Source: Paenibacillus pedocola (GTDB lineage Bacteria; Bacillota; Bacilli; Paenibacillales; Paenibacillaceae). From it: DNA of 64,000 bases. The stretch is taken from the NCBI RefSeq assembly GCF_031599675.1, contig NZ_CP134223.1:3100001-3164000 (forward strand), given 5' to 3'. The notes beneath the pieces are model-generated. The model saw only the letters and a list, made by a program, of their open reading frames with translations. It was not told the origin of the DNA and made no database searches. The position numbers were made by a program, and so were the translations under genes. Of this stretch, positions 7,838 through 15,772 are shown in pieces. How positions within the stretch are numbered: the first letter of the stretch is position 1; every line of letters begins with the position of its first letter.

Positions 7838-8344
7838 ATGTTTTCCAAATGGAGATCCAAAAAAGAAGAGCAGCGTACTGGACATATAATCGAAATTGCA
7901 GCGCCTATCAGCGGGCAGGCTGTCCCGTTAATGGAAGTTCCCGATGAGACCTTTGCCGGAGGGCACATGGGTAAAGGACTCGCTATAGAGCCTGCGGAAG
8001 GCAAGCTATTGGCGCCTTTTGACGGTAAGGTTGCCCATATTGTCAAATCGGGTCATGCACTAATTCTTGAACACGCTTCCGGATTGCAGCTGCTGCTGCA
8101 TATCGGGATCGATACGGTCAGCCTGAAGGGCAGCGGATTTAAGAGTCATGTGGCTACGGGAGACACAGTACGAGCCGGTCAGATTTTAATTGAGTTTGAT
8201 CTTGAGGCTATAAAGTCTGCGGGGTTATCCGCAATCTCGCCGGTCATTGTAACGAGCATGGAGGAAACTCCGCCAGAGGTTGAATGCCTATACGGGCAGG
8301 TTACCGCAGGAGCGGGTCTCATTTTAAAAGTAGCTGCACAATAA
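7838..8344 (+). CDS. PTS glucose-family EIIA component
   Basis: The protein has 168 residues and is the Crr/EIIA-Glc fold: APISGQAVPLMEVPDETFAGG near the N-terminus, GKGLAIEPAEGKLLAPFDG, and the phosphorylated His88 in LLLHIGIDTV. It passes phosphate from HPr to the EIIB domain of the next gene, whose protein lacks an EIIA domain of its own. The ATG at 7838 lies 8 bases after GGGAGGAG; a GTG at 7829 would overlap that site. The gene is 22 bp downstream of the antiterminator gene, clearly in the same operon. HPr and enzyme I are not in this window. Confidence 0.92.
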   Translation: MFSKWRSKKEEQRTGHIIEIAAPISGQAVPLMEVPDETFAGGHMGKGLAIEPAEGKLLAPFDGKVAHIVKSGHALILEHASGLQLLLHIGIDTVSLKGSGFKSHVATGDTVRAGQILIEFDLEAIKSAGLSAISPVIVTSMEETPPEVECLYGQVTAGAGLILKVAAQ

Positions 8345-8384
8345 TCACGACTATCAATTATGAAATCGAGGAGATGATTTTATT

Positions 8385-9839
8385 ATGTTGGCTTTTTTAC
8401 AAAAGTTAGGCAAGTCCCTGATGCTTCCGGTAGCAACCTTGCCTGCGGCAGCTATTCTGCAAGGATTCGGATTAATTGACTACGAAAAGGACTTCCATTT
8501 GGGGAGTGCCGTTGGCGGATTTTTGAATCAGTATGTTGGACCTTTCCTAAATGCCGGCGCAGGTGCCATCTTCTCAAATTTGGCCTTAATCTTCGCGATT
8601 GGGGTAGCCATCGGATTTGCCGGTGATGCTGTTGCTGCCTTGTCAGCGCTGATTGCTTATATGGTGCTCAATAATGTACTGAAGATTGTTCCCTTACAAT
8701 TTTCCTTCATTAATGACGATGTAGTGCTAAATATGGGCGTGCTTGGCGGGATCTTTGCCGGCGCGTGGGCAGCATTCCTTTACGAGAAATATCATAATGT
8801 AAAAATGCCTGACTGGCTCGGATTTTTTGCCGGCAAGCGATTCGTTCCAATTATTACCGCAGCTTCAACGATGGTCCTGGCCGTCTTTATCGGAATGATC
8901 TGGAGTCCGGTTCAGGACGTTATCAGTGATTTCGGAAACTGGGTAGTAGGCCTCGGGGCAATCGGCGCGTTCGCTTTCGGTACGGCCAACCGTTTGCTGA
9001 TTCCAATCGGCCTGCACCATGTCATCAATACAATTGCCTGGTTCCAGATCGGTGACTTTACGAATGCTGCAGGAGAAGTGGTGCATGGTGACCTTACCCG
9101 GTTCTTCGCCGGAGACAAAACTGCAGGGATGTTCATGACAGGCTTCTTCCCGATTATGATGTTCGCATTGCCTGGTGCAGCCCTGGCATTCATCCATACC
9201 GCCAAGCCTGATAAACGTAAGCTGGTTGCATCTATCTTCATCGGCTCGGCGATCGCTTCCTTCCTGACAGGGATAACCGAACCGCTGGAATTCTCCTTCA
9301 TGTTCGTGGCGCCGCTGCTCTATCTGGTGCATGCCGTTCTCACAGGTCTGGCAGGTTTGCTGATGTACGTGCTTGAGGTCAAACTCGGTTTTGGGTTCTC
9401 AGCCGGTCTGTTGGACTACCTTCTGAATATGAAGCAGTCTACCAATGCGTGGATGCTTATCCCGGTCGGTCTTGCTTTCTTCGTCCTCTATTATGTGTTG
9501 TTCCGCTTCATTATTGTGAAGTTCAACCTGAAGACACCAGGACGCGAAGATGATCTGGACGATACATTTGAAGAAGTTAGCGTTGGGGGAACAAGCGGAG
9601 CCTCGTCATCAAGAGCCGCAAAGATACTGGAGAATATCGGCGGGCCCTCCAACATCCGCACCATTGATGCCTGTATTACACGACTGCGGCTGAACGTGAA
9701 CGATGAAAAAGCAGTCAAGGATGCCGCGTTGAAGCAGCTAGGCGCATCCGGGGTGATGAGACTGGGGCAAGGTGCAGTGCAAATTGTCTTTGGACCCCAA
9801 TCCGAACAGATCAAGGATGATATTAAGAAATTAATGTAA
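8385..9839 (+). CDS. nagE: PTS N-acetylglucosamine-type EIICB permease
   Basis: The protein has 484 residues. EIIC spans about residues 1-385, with hydrophobic helices and the GlcNAc-branch signature NRLLIPIGLHHVINTIAWFQ, EVVHGDLTRFFAGD, and GITEPLEFSFMFVAPLLY. EIIB (about 405-484) has the phosphorylated Cys430 in DACITRLRL and ends with VQIVFGPQ. The protein imports and phosphorylates GlcNAc to GlcNAc-6-phosphate. It has no EIIA domain, unlike E. coli NagE, and depends on the preceding gene. GlcNAc is preferred to glucose because of the close match to NagE around the substrate-site segments. Confidence 0.9.
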   Translation: MLAFLQKLGKSLMLPVATLPAAAILQGFGLIDYEKDFHLGSAVGGFLNQYVGPFLNAGAGAIFSNLALIFAIGVAIGFAGDAVAALSALIAYMVLNNVLKIVPLQFSFINDDVVLNMGVLGGIFAGAWAAFLYEKYHNVKMPDWLGFFAGKRFVPIITAASTMVLAVFIGMIWSPVQDVISDFGNWVVGLGAIGAFAFGTANRLLIPIGLHHVINTIAWFQIGDFTNAAGEVVHGDLTRFFAGDKTAGMFMTGFFPIMMFALPGAALAFIHTAKPDKRKLVASIFIGSAIASFLTGITEPLEFSFMFVAPLLYLVHAVLTGLAGLLMYVLEVKLGFGFSAGLLDYLLNMKQSTNAWMLIPVGLAFFVLYYVLFRFIIVKFNLKTPGREDDLDDTFEEVSVGGTSGASSSRAAKILENIGGPSNIRTIDACITRLRLNVNDEKAVKDAALKQLGASGVMRLGQGAVQIVFGPQSEQIKDDIKKLM

Positions 9840-9870
9840 TACATCATCAGAAGTTCATAAATTAACGTAA

Positions 9871-9908
9871 AGCAAGGGCGGATCCATTACATCCGTCCTT
9901 GCTTTTTT
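9871..9908 (+). terminator. intrinsic terminator of the PTS operon
   Basis: AGCAAGGGCGGAT (9871-9883) pairs with ATCCGTCCTTGCT (9891-9903), followed by TTTTT. Confidence 0.92.
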
Positions 9909-9929
9909 GTTGTCTTCCGGCTTGTCAGC

Positions 9930-9957
9930 TAAATTGGACGGCTCCTTTTACCGATAT
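9930..9957 (+). promoter_or_regulatory. sigma-D (sigma-28) type promoter upstream of the chemoreceptor
   Basis: TAAA (9930-9933), a 16-bp spacer and ACCGATAT (9950-9957), against the sigma-D consensus TAAA-N14-16-GCCGATAT. Only the first -10 base differs. Sigma-D drives motility and chemotaxis genes, and the next gene is a chemoreceptor-like protein. Confidence 0.78.
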
Positions 9958-10000
9958 AAAATTGTATGCATTTTGTATAAAGATGAAGGGGTGAGAGAAA

Positions 10001-11533
10001 ATGGATATGGGAATTCCGGGGGAACGTCACAAACAATCAGTGCAGACATTAAGCACCTCATCCAATTATAGTATATTTGAGACCGATCTAATTGCCAGGC
10101 GGAATCTGATGATGGCCTACCTTATATTACTCATCTCTGTACTGGCCTCAATATTCCTCATGGTATCGGAAGGGATGATAACTGGACTTATCGCTGTCAC
10201 GCTTAGTGTAGTTGTGAATGTACTCCTGTTCGGTGCAGTTAAGATAAAGATTGCCACCCGGCAGATTCCCTATTTCATTGCTGTCTTTTCATCCTTCCTG
10301 GTCCTGTATGCTAACCTAACGCAGCCGGAATTAATTACGATACTCACGTTTGCGCTGCTGCTTTTATTATATCCAACATATGGCCCGCTGCTGGTCTACA
10401 GTATAGTCAGCTTCATCCAATTAAATGTTTTCAGGATACATCCTGCTGTCTCCGATTCGCCTCCGTACCAATGGGGAGATAATCTAAAGCTGTTTATTCC
10501 GCTTGTGGTAGTATTTGTGCTCTCCATACTCTTCCGCCAGCTTAACATGAATGTATTCAGACAAACATCGGAATCTGAAGCGGCTAATGCAAGGATGGAG
10601 ACACTGTTGGATCAAATGAGAAACTCGATTCAAGAGATGGGAGCTTTTAAACAGAAGCTGCAAAGAAATGTAATAACCACGGGGTACATTACAAGCGAAC
10701 TGACAATGGGCTTTGCCGAGATGACCAAAGGGATTGAAAGCCAGGCAGCCAGCGTCGGAGATATCTCAGAAGCCATTAGCGCTGCAGGTACGGCCCTTCA
10801 AACAGTGGCGGATAATTCCAGCATGATGCGCGAGCTGTCGAATGCTTCTGCACGGACCGTTGAACGCGGCAATGAGCAGGTAACCTTGTTATCACAGAGC
10901 ATACTGGAAATCAGTGCGATGATTGATAATATAACCTCTGTGATGGACGAGCTTAATGAACAAAATAACAGCATTGGCTCCATTGTTGAGACGATTCAAT
11001 CGATTGCTTCCGAGACAAACCGGCTCGCAATCAATACTGCGAAGGAGGCAGCTGGCGCTACCGATCATGGACAGAGTTTGGATGTAATTACCGCCCAAGT
11101 AAGTAAGCTGGCAGAGCATTCTAATCAATCCGCAGAGGAAATATCCGGGCGTCTAGGCAATCTTAGAGTAAAAGTTATGCAGATGACAAACCAGATAGAG
11201 CAGGGTAAGCTTATGATTGAGTCCAGTGAATCTACGGTCAAGCAATCGGAGGAAGTCTTCCGTGAGCTGTCGAATATTGCTGTGAAGGTGGTTAAGCAGG
11301 CAGAGGAAGCAGCGGAGAAATCGATGGATGTGGCTAACTCTTCAAGTGTAATCATTGGCGAAGTCGACTCCATATCAGCGGTGACAAAGGAGTCCAGGGC
11401 TGCCTCGCGGGAAATACTTGCCAGTGTTGAAGAACAAAAGACGATTGTGGATCAGGTGGTTGCAGGATTTGAGCGTTTGGATGAACTGATTGGAGCATTA
11501 CAGGTGCTTTCGGGGATAAAGCAGCCAGCTTAA
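10001..11533 (+). CDS. methyl-accepting chemotaxis protein-like membrane protein with atypical hairpin tip
   Basis: The protein has 510 residues. The N-terminal region (about 35-185) has several closely spaced membrane helices with short loops and no large extracellular sensor domain, and no HAMP was seen. Residues about 195-505 are an alpha-helical MCP signalling domain. The hairpin tip normally reads QTNLLALNAAIEAARAGE; here it reads ETNRLAINTAKEAAGATD (338-355), so the highly conserved Arg is Gly352. Cytoplasmic coupling to CheA/CheW may therefore be altered. A sigma-D-like promoter and GGGGTGAG lie upstream and a terminator follows; the gene is monocistronic. Confidence 0.85.
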   Translation: MDMGIPGERHKQSVQTLSTSSNYSIFETDLIARRNLMMAYLILLISVLASIFLMVSEGMITGLIAVTLSVVVNVLLFGAVKIKIATRQIPYFIAVFSSFLVLYANLTQPELITILTFALLLLLYPTYGPLLVYSIVSFIQLNVFRIHPAVSDSPPYQWGDNLKLFIPLVVVFVLSILFRQLNMNVFRQTSESEAANARMETLLDQMRNSIQEMGAFKQKLQRNVITTGYITSELTMGFAEMTKGIESQAASVGDISEAISAAGTALQTVADNSSMMRELSNASARTVERGNEQVTLLSQSILEISAMIDNITSVMDELNEQNNSIGSIVETIQSIASETNRLAINTAKEAAGATDHGQSLDVITAQVSKLAEHSNQSAEEISGRLGNLRVKVMQMTNQIEQGKLMIESSESTVKQSEEVFRELSNIAVKVVKQAEEAAEKSMDVANSSSVIIGEVDSISAVTKESRAASREILASVEEQKTIVDQVVAGFERLDELIGALQVLSGIKQPA

Positions 11534-11559
11534 AGGTAACATCCATAGACCAGACCACT

Positions 11560-11587
11560 GCGGGCATTTAGATGTCCGCTTTTTTTT
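11560..11587 (+). terminator. intrinsic terminator after the chemoreceptor gene
   Basis: GCGGGCAT (11560-11567) pairs with ATGTCCGC (11572-11579) with one G-U pair, followed by eight T. Confidence 0.85.
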
Positions 11588-11680
11588 ATGCAGAATGGCT
11601 TTTTTCTCCTTAAGAACTATTGCAATATCTATAATACCGAGTATAATACTTGGTATAAATGGATTAAGGAGTCGGTACAC

Positions 11681-11995
11681 ATGTCAGTCGATGATTATCT
11701 GGATCTTCTAAACTATGCCAAAGCAATTAACGATGGACAGTGGCAGGCTGACATCATTGAGAGTTTGAAGAATTTTAAGGGAGCCTCGGAAGAATACAGA
11801 AGAGAAGAGAATGTCCGGGAGCTGTGGAACCGGTTCGATGATATTAATCGTAATTTGCTGGTATTGTTTGACAAGCTAAGAGCGAATGATGGTTCAGAGG
11901 ATAGTTACCGGTGGAAAGAGCAGATCTGGGAGCTGAAGATGGAGCGGATTACAATAGCGAAGCAGATTCAGGAGCGGTACATCAAGATTAGATAA
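11681..11995 (+). CDS. conserved hypothetical protein, helical
   Basis: This is a protein of 104 residues that I do not recognise. It starts MSVDDYLDLLNYAKAINDG and is predominantly charged and helical, with heptad-like stretches (about 45-70 and 80-100, with WELKMERITIAKQIQERY) suggesting a coiled coil. There is no signal peptide, membrane helix or metal motif. The ATG at 11681 is used because TTAAGGAG lies 9 bases upstream; a longer frame from 11588 would start inside the preceding terminator. It may be a small cytoplasmic partner protein. Confidence 0.6.
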   Translation: MSVDDYLDLLNYAKAINDGQWQADIIESLKNFKGASEEYRREENVRELWNRFDDINRNLLVLFDKLRANDGSEDSYRWKEQIWELKMERITIAKQIQERYIKIR

Positions 11996-12107
11996 AACAA
12001 GCAGACTAGATATAAAAAATGGCATGCAGTTGGTCTGCTCTGCCAAGACTTGCGAATATCCGGTTAATGTGAATTTAACGGATTCACGGTAACCTATGAA
12101 TTCATGA

Positions 12108-12320
12108 TTACTTAGACATTTGCATTCCTTCGCGCATCATAGTCATACACATGGTCATCATTTCATCGCAGTCTTGCATTTTCTTCATCATCATGTCCAT
12201 GTTCATGTCCATCATTTTCATTTCGGACATCATTTCCATACACATCTTCATTGAGTTCATCTTAGCCATCATGTCTTCCATACACATGTTCATCATCATT
12301 TCCATGCACATTTTTTCCAT
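12108..12320 (-). CDS. methionine-rich small protein with MCM motifs, putative metal-binding
   Basis: The protein has 70 residues, of which 33 are Met and 5 are Cys; four of the cysteines sit in MCM triplets. KMCMEMM occurs twice (near residues 3 and 24), suggesting internal duplication. The rest is mostly Glu, Asp, Lys and Asn. The ATG at 12320 has GAGGTGGAG six bases upstream, so it looks translated rather than chance repeat; a GTG at 12332 would lie inside that site. There is no signal peptide. Dense Met/Cys content is typical of Cu(I)-binding proteins and of methionine-based oxidant sinks; which applies here is inference. I know no family match. Confidence 0.7.
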   Translation of the reverse strand: MEKMCMEMMMNMCMEDMMAKMNSMKMCMEMMSEMKMMDMNMDMMMKKMQDCDEMMTMCMTMMREGMQMSK

Positions 12321-12434
12321 TGTTAGCTCCACCTCTCAATTTATAATAGATTACGCTTTTAAATTACTATATTTTCCTGCTGACTTCAACAGAAAAAAAT
12401 TAAATGAATATTTAAAATGATTATAACAACAAAT

Positions 12435-12476
12435 AAGCGCCCATTTGATCCGGAAGCCGGTTCAAAAAGGGCGCTT
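12435..12476 (-). terminator. terminator-like inverted repeat after hxlR
   Basis: AAGCGCCC (12435-12442) pairs with GGGCGCTT (12469-12476), extended by flanking CAAAT/GTTTG. It follows the hxlR stop in the minus direction and separates that gene from the Met-rich gene. Confidence 0.65.
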
Positions 12477-12496
12477 GTTTGCTAGCGGGACGGCCG

Positions 12497-12823
12497 TCAC
12501 TGTTTCACACCGAGCTCAATCCAATCCGAAGACCAGTTTCCGATTTCCCCCAGAATAGGAGCAAGAGCTGTTCCTTTCGGGGTAAGCGAATATTCAATGC
12601 GCACTGGCATTTCAGGATACACTGTCCGTTGAATGATGCCTTCGTTCTCCATTTCTTTCAAGCGGTCGGAAAGAACCTTGCCGCTGAGATTGGAGAGACA
12701 GCTTTCGATTTCACCGAAACGGCGGGGGCCTTGCATCAATACAAATACGATCAATGCGACCCAGCGTTTGCTAAGCACGTCTACCGCTTTCTCAAAGCGT
12801 GGACACATCTCGAATTCATTCAT
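12497..12823 (-). CDS. HxlR-family transcriptional regulator (YodB/CatR-like thiol sensor candidate)
   Basis: The protein has 108 residues with a winged helix-turn-helix of the HxlR type: CPRFEKAVDVLSKRWVALIV, then RRFGEIESCLSNLSGKVLSDRLKE with the recognition helix. Cys7 sits at the same place as the redox-active N-terminal cysteine of Bacillus YodB and CatR, which sense quinones and diamide. A second Cys lies in SCLSNLS. The start has AGAGGTGAT upstream. It is divergent from the GTP cyclohydrolase gene, with palindromes in the shared 161-bp gap, so it probably controls that gene and itself. Thiol sensing is inferred from Cys7 only. Confidence 0.85.
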   Translation of the reverse strand: MNEFEMCPRFEKAVDVLSKRWVALIVFVLMQGPRRFGEIESCLSNLSGKVLSDRLKEMENEGIIQRTVYPEMPVRIEYSLTPKGTALAPILGEIGNWSSDWIELGVKQ

Positions 12824-12855
12824 TTAGATCACCTCTGCATTCATTATATCACAAA

Positions 12856-12949
12856 CTTACAATAAGTAATTATAATTATTTAAATATATATTATAACTTG
12901 ACGAAGTTATATTACAATGATAAACTAACTTACAAATAGTTACTAGTAA
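12856..12949. promoter_or_regulatory. divergent hxlR/ribA control region with palindromic operators
   Basis: For the plus strand, TTGACG (12898-12903), a 17-bp spacer and TAAACT (12921-12926) form a promoter for the GTP cyclohydrolase gene. TTACTAGTAA (12940-12949) is a perfect 10-bp palindrome just downstream, flanked by a CTTAC/GTAAG pair. A related TTAC-N5-GTAA lies at 12856-12868 near the hxlR start. The palindrome contains TACTAGTA, similar to the TACT/AGTA half sites bound by YodB/CatR-type regulators. Very A+T-rich surroundings support promoter function. Confidence 0.55.
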
Positions 12950-12984
12950 GAAATTAAATTATTAAAATTTAGGACGGTGCAATT

Positions 12985-13767
12985 ATGATCAAACCGGATA
13001 TCATTTCTATATTGCAGAATAAAATCAAATGGATCACTAACGATGACAACACTAACATATTAGTTGGACCGATTACTTTGCCTGTTAATCTGGACGGAGA
13101 GACCGTCACTTATAAATGGTACAGCTGGATCAAAGCGACAGATGCTGACCTGCTTCAAGGGGACTCCAAGGAGGCTACTGAACTGCTTATTTCGCGGTTG
13201 TCGTCCATGAAGCTTGCGGACGGGCAGCAGTCGAGTGTCCTCGTCTATGGTGACTTTGAATATTCGGACGAAGCGCTCATCCGGATGCACAGCATTTGCC
13301 ATACCGGCGATATTTTTGGCAGCAAACGCTGCGATTGCGGATTCCAGCTCCGCCAGTCCATGAAGATGATTGCCCAGCATGGCTCCGGGGCGCTGTTCTA
13401 TCTGGCCAACCATGAAGGAAGAGGGATCGGCCTGTTCAGCAAAGCTATGGCCTATATTCTTCAAGAAGAAGGCTATGATACTGTGGAAGCTAATCTGGAG
13501 CTGGGTTTTGCCGATGATTCCAGAGACTATACGGATGCGATCAGCGTACTTCAGCATCTGCGCAGCAAACCTGTAACTCTGATCACCAACAATCCTAAGA
13601 AGATGGAAGCTCTGAAGGCTGCAGGGATGAACACCGGCAAGCGAATTCCGCTCTGGGGTGATGTCTCTGTCTTCAATGAAAAGTACCTGCGGACTAAAGT
13701 AACACGCTCCGGCCATCTGGAAGCTGTGAAGTCCCCGGAATTCTTTGAAGGCCGCGTCGCCAAATAA
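12985..13767 (+). CDS. ribA: GTP cyclohydrolase II (stand-alone)
   Basis: The protein has 260 residues. RMHSICHTGDIFGSKRCDCG contains the three zinc cysteines and the catalytic region; NHEGRGIGLFSKAMAYILQE is the conserved GTP-binding segment; TNNPKKMEALKAAGM is the C-terminal signature. It converts GTP to the pyrimidine precursor of riboflavin. It lacks the fused DHBP synthase domain of the usual Bacillus RibA. No other riboflavin gene is adjacent and no FMN riboswitch is seen upstream. Regulation by the divergent HxlR protein is likely, so this may be a second copy used under redox stress or for another pterin/deazaflavin-like product. Confidence 0.88.
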   Translation: MIKPDIISILQNKIKWITNDDNTNILVGPITLPVNLDGETVTYKWYSWIKATDADLLQGDSKEATELLISRLSSMKLADGQQSSVLVYGDFEYSDEALIRMHSICHTGDIFGSKRCDCGFQLRQSMKMIAQHGSGALFYLANHEGRGIGLFSKAMAYILQEEGYDTVEANLELGFADDSRDYTDAISVLQHLRSKPVTLITNNPKKMEALKAAGMNTGKRIPLWGDVSVFNEKYLRTKVTRSGHLEAVKSPEFFEGRVAK

Positions 13768-13841
13768 AGAGGGTAGTGCTTTTCCATTCCGTACATTATA
13801 ATGGAGAACTGAACCATACTATTAGCTTAGCGAGGTACTCT

Positions 13842-14897
13842 ATGAACGCAATTGAAGTGCAGGACTTGCGCAAAACCTTCAAAGTCCAAAAAAACCGCGA
13901 GGGCCTCAAAGGGGCCTTCGCTGATTTGTTTAAACGGCAATATTCTGAAGTTACAGCTGTGAAGGATATTTCTTTTACTATTCCCCAAGGGGAAATCTGC
14001 GGCTATATCGGCGAGAATGGAGCAGGCAAATCAACGACGATCAAAATGCTCTCGGGAATTTTGGTTCCTTCCTCAGGCAGTGTGTCTGTGGGCGGCTTTG
14101 TTCCTTATGAGGAACGCGAGAAATTCGTGCAGAATATCGGTGTTGTGTTTGGCCAGCGCAGCCAGCTCTGGTGGGATATCGGTGTTATTGAATCTTTTCA
14201 GCTGCTGCGTAAAGTGTACCGGGTATCCGAGCAGGATTTCAAAAAAAGGCTGGACGAGCTGGTCGAGCGGCTGGAGCTGCAGGAGCTGCTTAACCGTCCG
14301 GTCCGCAAGCTAAGTCTTGGCCAGCGGATGCGCTGTGAGCTTGTGGCTGCGCTCCTGCATAATCCGTCGATTATATTCCTGGACGAGCCGACCATTGGAC
14401 TTGATATCGTCGTGAAGTCAGAGATCCGCGATTTTCTTAAAGACATGAACCGTGAGCATGGCACTACCATTCTGCTGACAACCCATGATCTGCAGGATAT
14501 CGAAGCCCTGTGTTCACGGGTAATTATGCTGGATGACGGACGAATTATCTATGATGGCGGGCTTGAGGAGCTGAAGCAGCGCTGGGGAACCGGACGCGAG
14601 GTGCAGTTCCAGTTTGGGACAGCGACTAAGCTTGCGCAGCTGGTGCAGTGGACGGACGGGATGCCCGTGTCCTGGTCGGCTGAGAATGAGCTGGGAGCCA
14701 AGGTATGGATTCCGCTGGAGCTGAACGTATCCGATGTGCTGGCCCGGGTTGTCGGTCAAGCCGACATAACCGACATCAAAATTATCGAAACGAATACGGA
14801 TGAGATTGTACGCAGCATTTATCAGTCCGGATCTGCCGAGAAGCCGGAAGAGATGATCGCGGGCCTGCAGGATGAGAAAGAGGCCACTCATGTCTAA
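13842..14897 (+). CDS. ABC transporter ATP-binding protein (ABC-2 exporter)
   Basis: The protein has 351 residues. Walker A GENGAGKS, the Q-loop region GQRSQLWWDIG, signature LSLGQRMRCEL, Walker B IIFLDEP and switch His TTHD are all intact. GVVFGQRSQLWWD is typical of ATPases paired with DUF990 permeases. A C-terminal extension of about 100 residues follows the nucleotide-binding domain. The start ATG at 13842 (MNAIEVQDLRKTF) has GCGAGGT upstream; the longer frame from 13776 would add an unrelated leader. The stop overlaps the next start by 8 bp. It powers the two permeases that follow; the substrate is unknown. Confidence 0.9.
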   Translation: MNAIEVQDLRKTFKVQKNREGLKGAFADLFKRQYSEVTAVKDISFTIPQGEICGYIGENGAGKSTTIKMLSGILVPSSGSVSVGGFVPYEEREKFVQNIGVVFGQRSQLWWDIGVIESFQLLRKVYRVSEQDFKKRLDELVERLELQELLNRPVRKLSLGQRMRCELVAALLHNPSIIFLDEPTIGLDIVVKSEIRDFLKDMNREHGTTILLTTHDLQDIEALCSRVIMLDDGRIIYDGGLEELKQRWGTGREVQFQFGTATKLAQLVQWTDGMPVSWSAENELGAKVWIPLELNVSDVLARVVGQADITDIKIIETNTDEIVRSIYQSGSAEKPEEMIAGLQDEKEATHV

Positions 14898-15768
14898 AGC
14901 TTTAAAGACTGCTGTCTCCACCTCAGGTGGAGGCTCTTCGTCAGGCCATTCCCCGGAAAACGGGCGACGGCTGCTGCTTGGTGCTTACTTTGATTTTATC
15001 CGCATCCGCTTTCTGACTATGCTGGCTTACCGGATCAATTATTATTCTGGTATTCTGATTTATACCCTGAATATCGGGGTGAATTATTTCACCTGGAAGG
15101 CCATATATGGCGGCGGTGAATCTTTAGGCGGCTTTACAGGGGCACAAATGACAACTTATGTTGCTGTCTCCTGGATGGCGAGGGCCTTTTATTTCAACAA
15201 TCTGGACCGTGAGATTTCTACGGATATCCGTGACGGCAGCATCGCGATCCAGTTCATCCGCCCCTATAATTACGTGCTGGTCAAAATGATGCAGGGACTC
15301 GGTGAAGGGCTGTTCCGGTTCATGATGCTGATGATTCCGGGGATGATTATAGCGGTACTACTGTTTCCTGTGCAGTTGCCTACGGAGCTTTCGGCCTGGA
15401 TCGGTTTCCTGGTCATGCTCTTCTTCAGCTTCCTGATCAGCTCACAGATTAATGTAATCACAGGCCTGACTGCTTTTTTTGTCGAGAACAATGAAGGCGT
15501 AATGCGGATGAAGCGGGTAATCGTGGACCTGTTCTCCGGTCTGATTGTGCCGATCACCTTGTTTCCGGGCTGGCTGTCTTCTGTGCTTCACGTGTTGCCT
15601 TTTCAAGCCATTACTTACCTGCCGGGCTCCGTATTTACGGGCCGGGTACAAGGGGTAGGCATCTGGAATGTGCTCGGTGTCCAGGTCTTCTGGTTCCTGG
15701 CGCTGATCATTCCTATTGTCTGGCTATACCATGCGGCGCGTAAGCGGCTGTTCGTGCAGGGAGGTTGA
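14890..15768 (+). CDS. ABC-2 transporter permease, DUF990 family (first)
   Basis: The protein has 292 residues with six predicted membrane helices. The N-terminal cytoplasmic part is Ser/Gly rich. FIRIRFLTMLAYRINYYSG, DREISTDIRDGSIAIQFIRPYNY and a conserved EN(NE)GVMRMKR loop are typical of DUF990 (ABC2_membrane_6). The ATG at 14890 overlaps the end of the ATPase gene and follows AAAGAGG; an in-frame ATG at 14872 has no good ribosome binding site. It forms a heterodimer with the next protein. Homologues are annotated as exporters of unknown substrate. Confidence 0.85.
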   Translation: MSKALKTAVSTSGGGSSSGHSPENGRRLLLGAYFDFIRIRFLTMLAYRINYYSGILIYTLNIGVNYFTWKAIYGGGESLGGFTGAQMTTYVAVSWMARAFYFNNLDREISTDIRDGSIAIQFIRPYNYVLVKMMQGLGEGLFRFMMLMIPGMIIAVLLFPVQLPTELSAWIGFLVMLFFSFLISSQINVITGLTAFFVENNEGVMRMKRVIVDLFSGLIVPITLFPGWLSSVLHVLPFQAITYLPGSVFTGRVQGVGIWNVLGVQVFWFLALIIPIVWLYHAARKRLFVQGG

Positions 15769-15772
15769 TGAT

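Noticed and set aside
13060..13716. 218-codon minus-strand frame opposite ribA
   Set aside because: It is entirely within a well-supported gene, has no ribosome binding site and encodes no recognisable protein.
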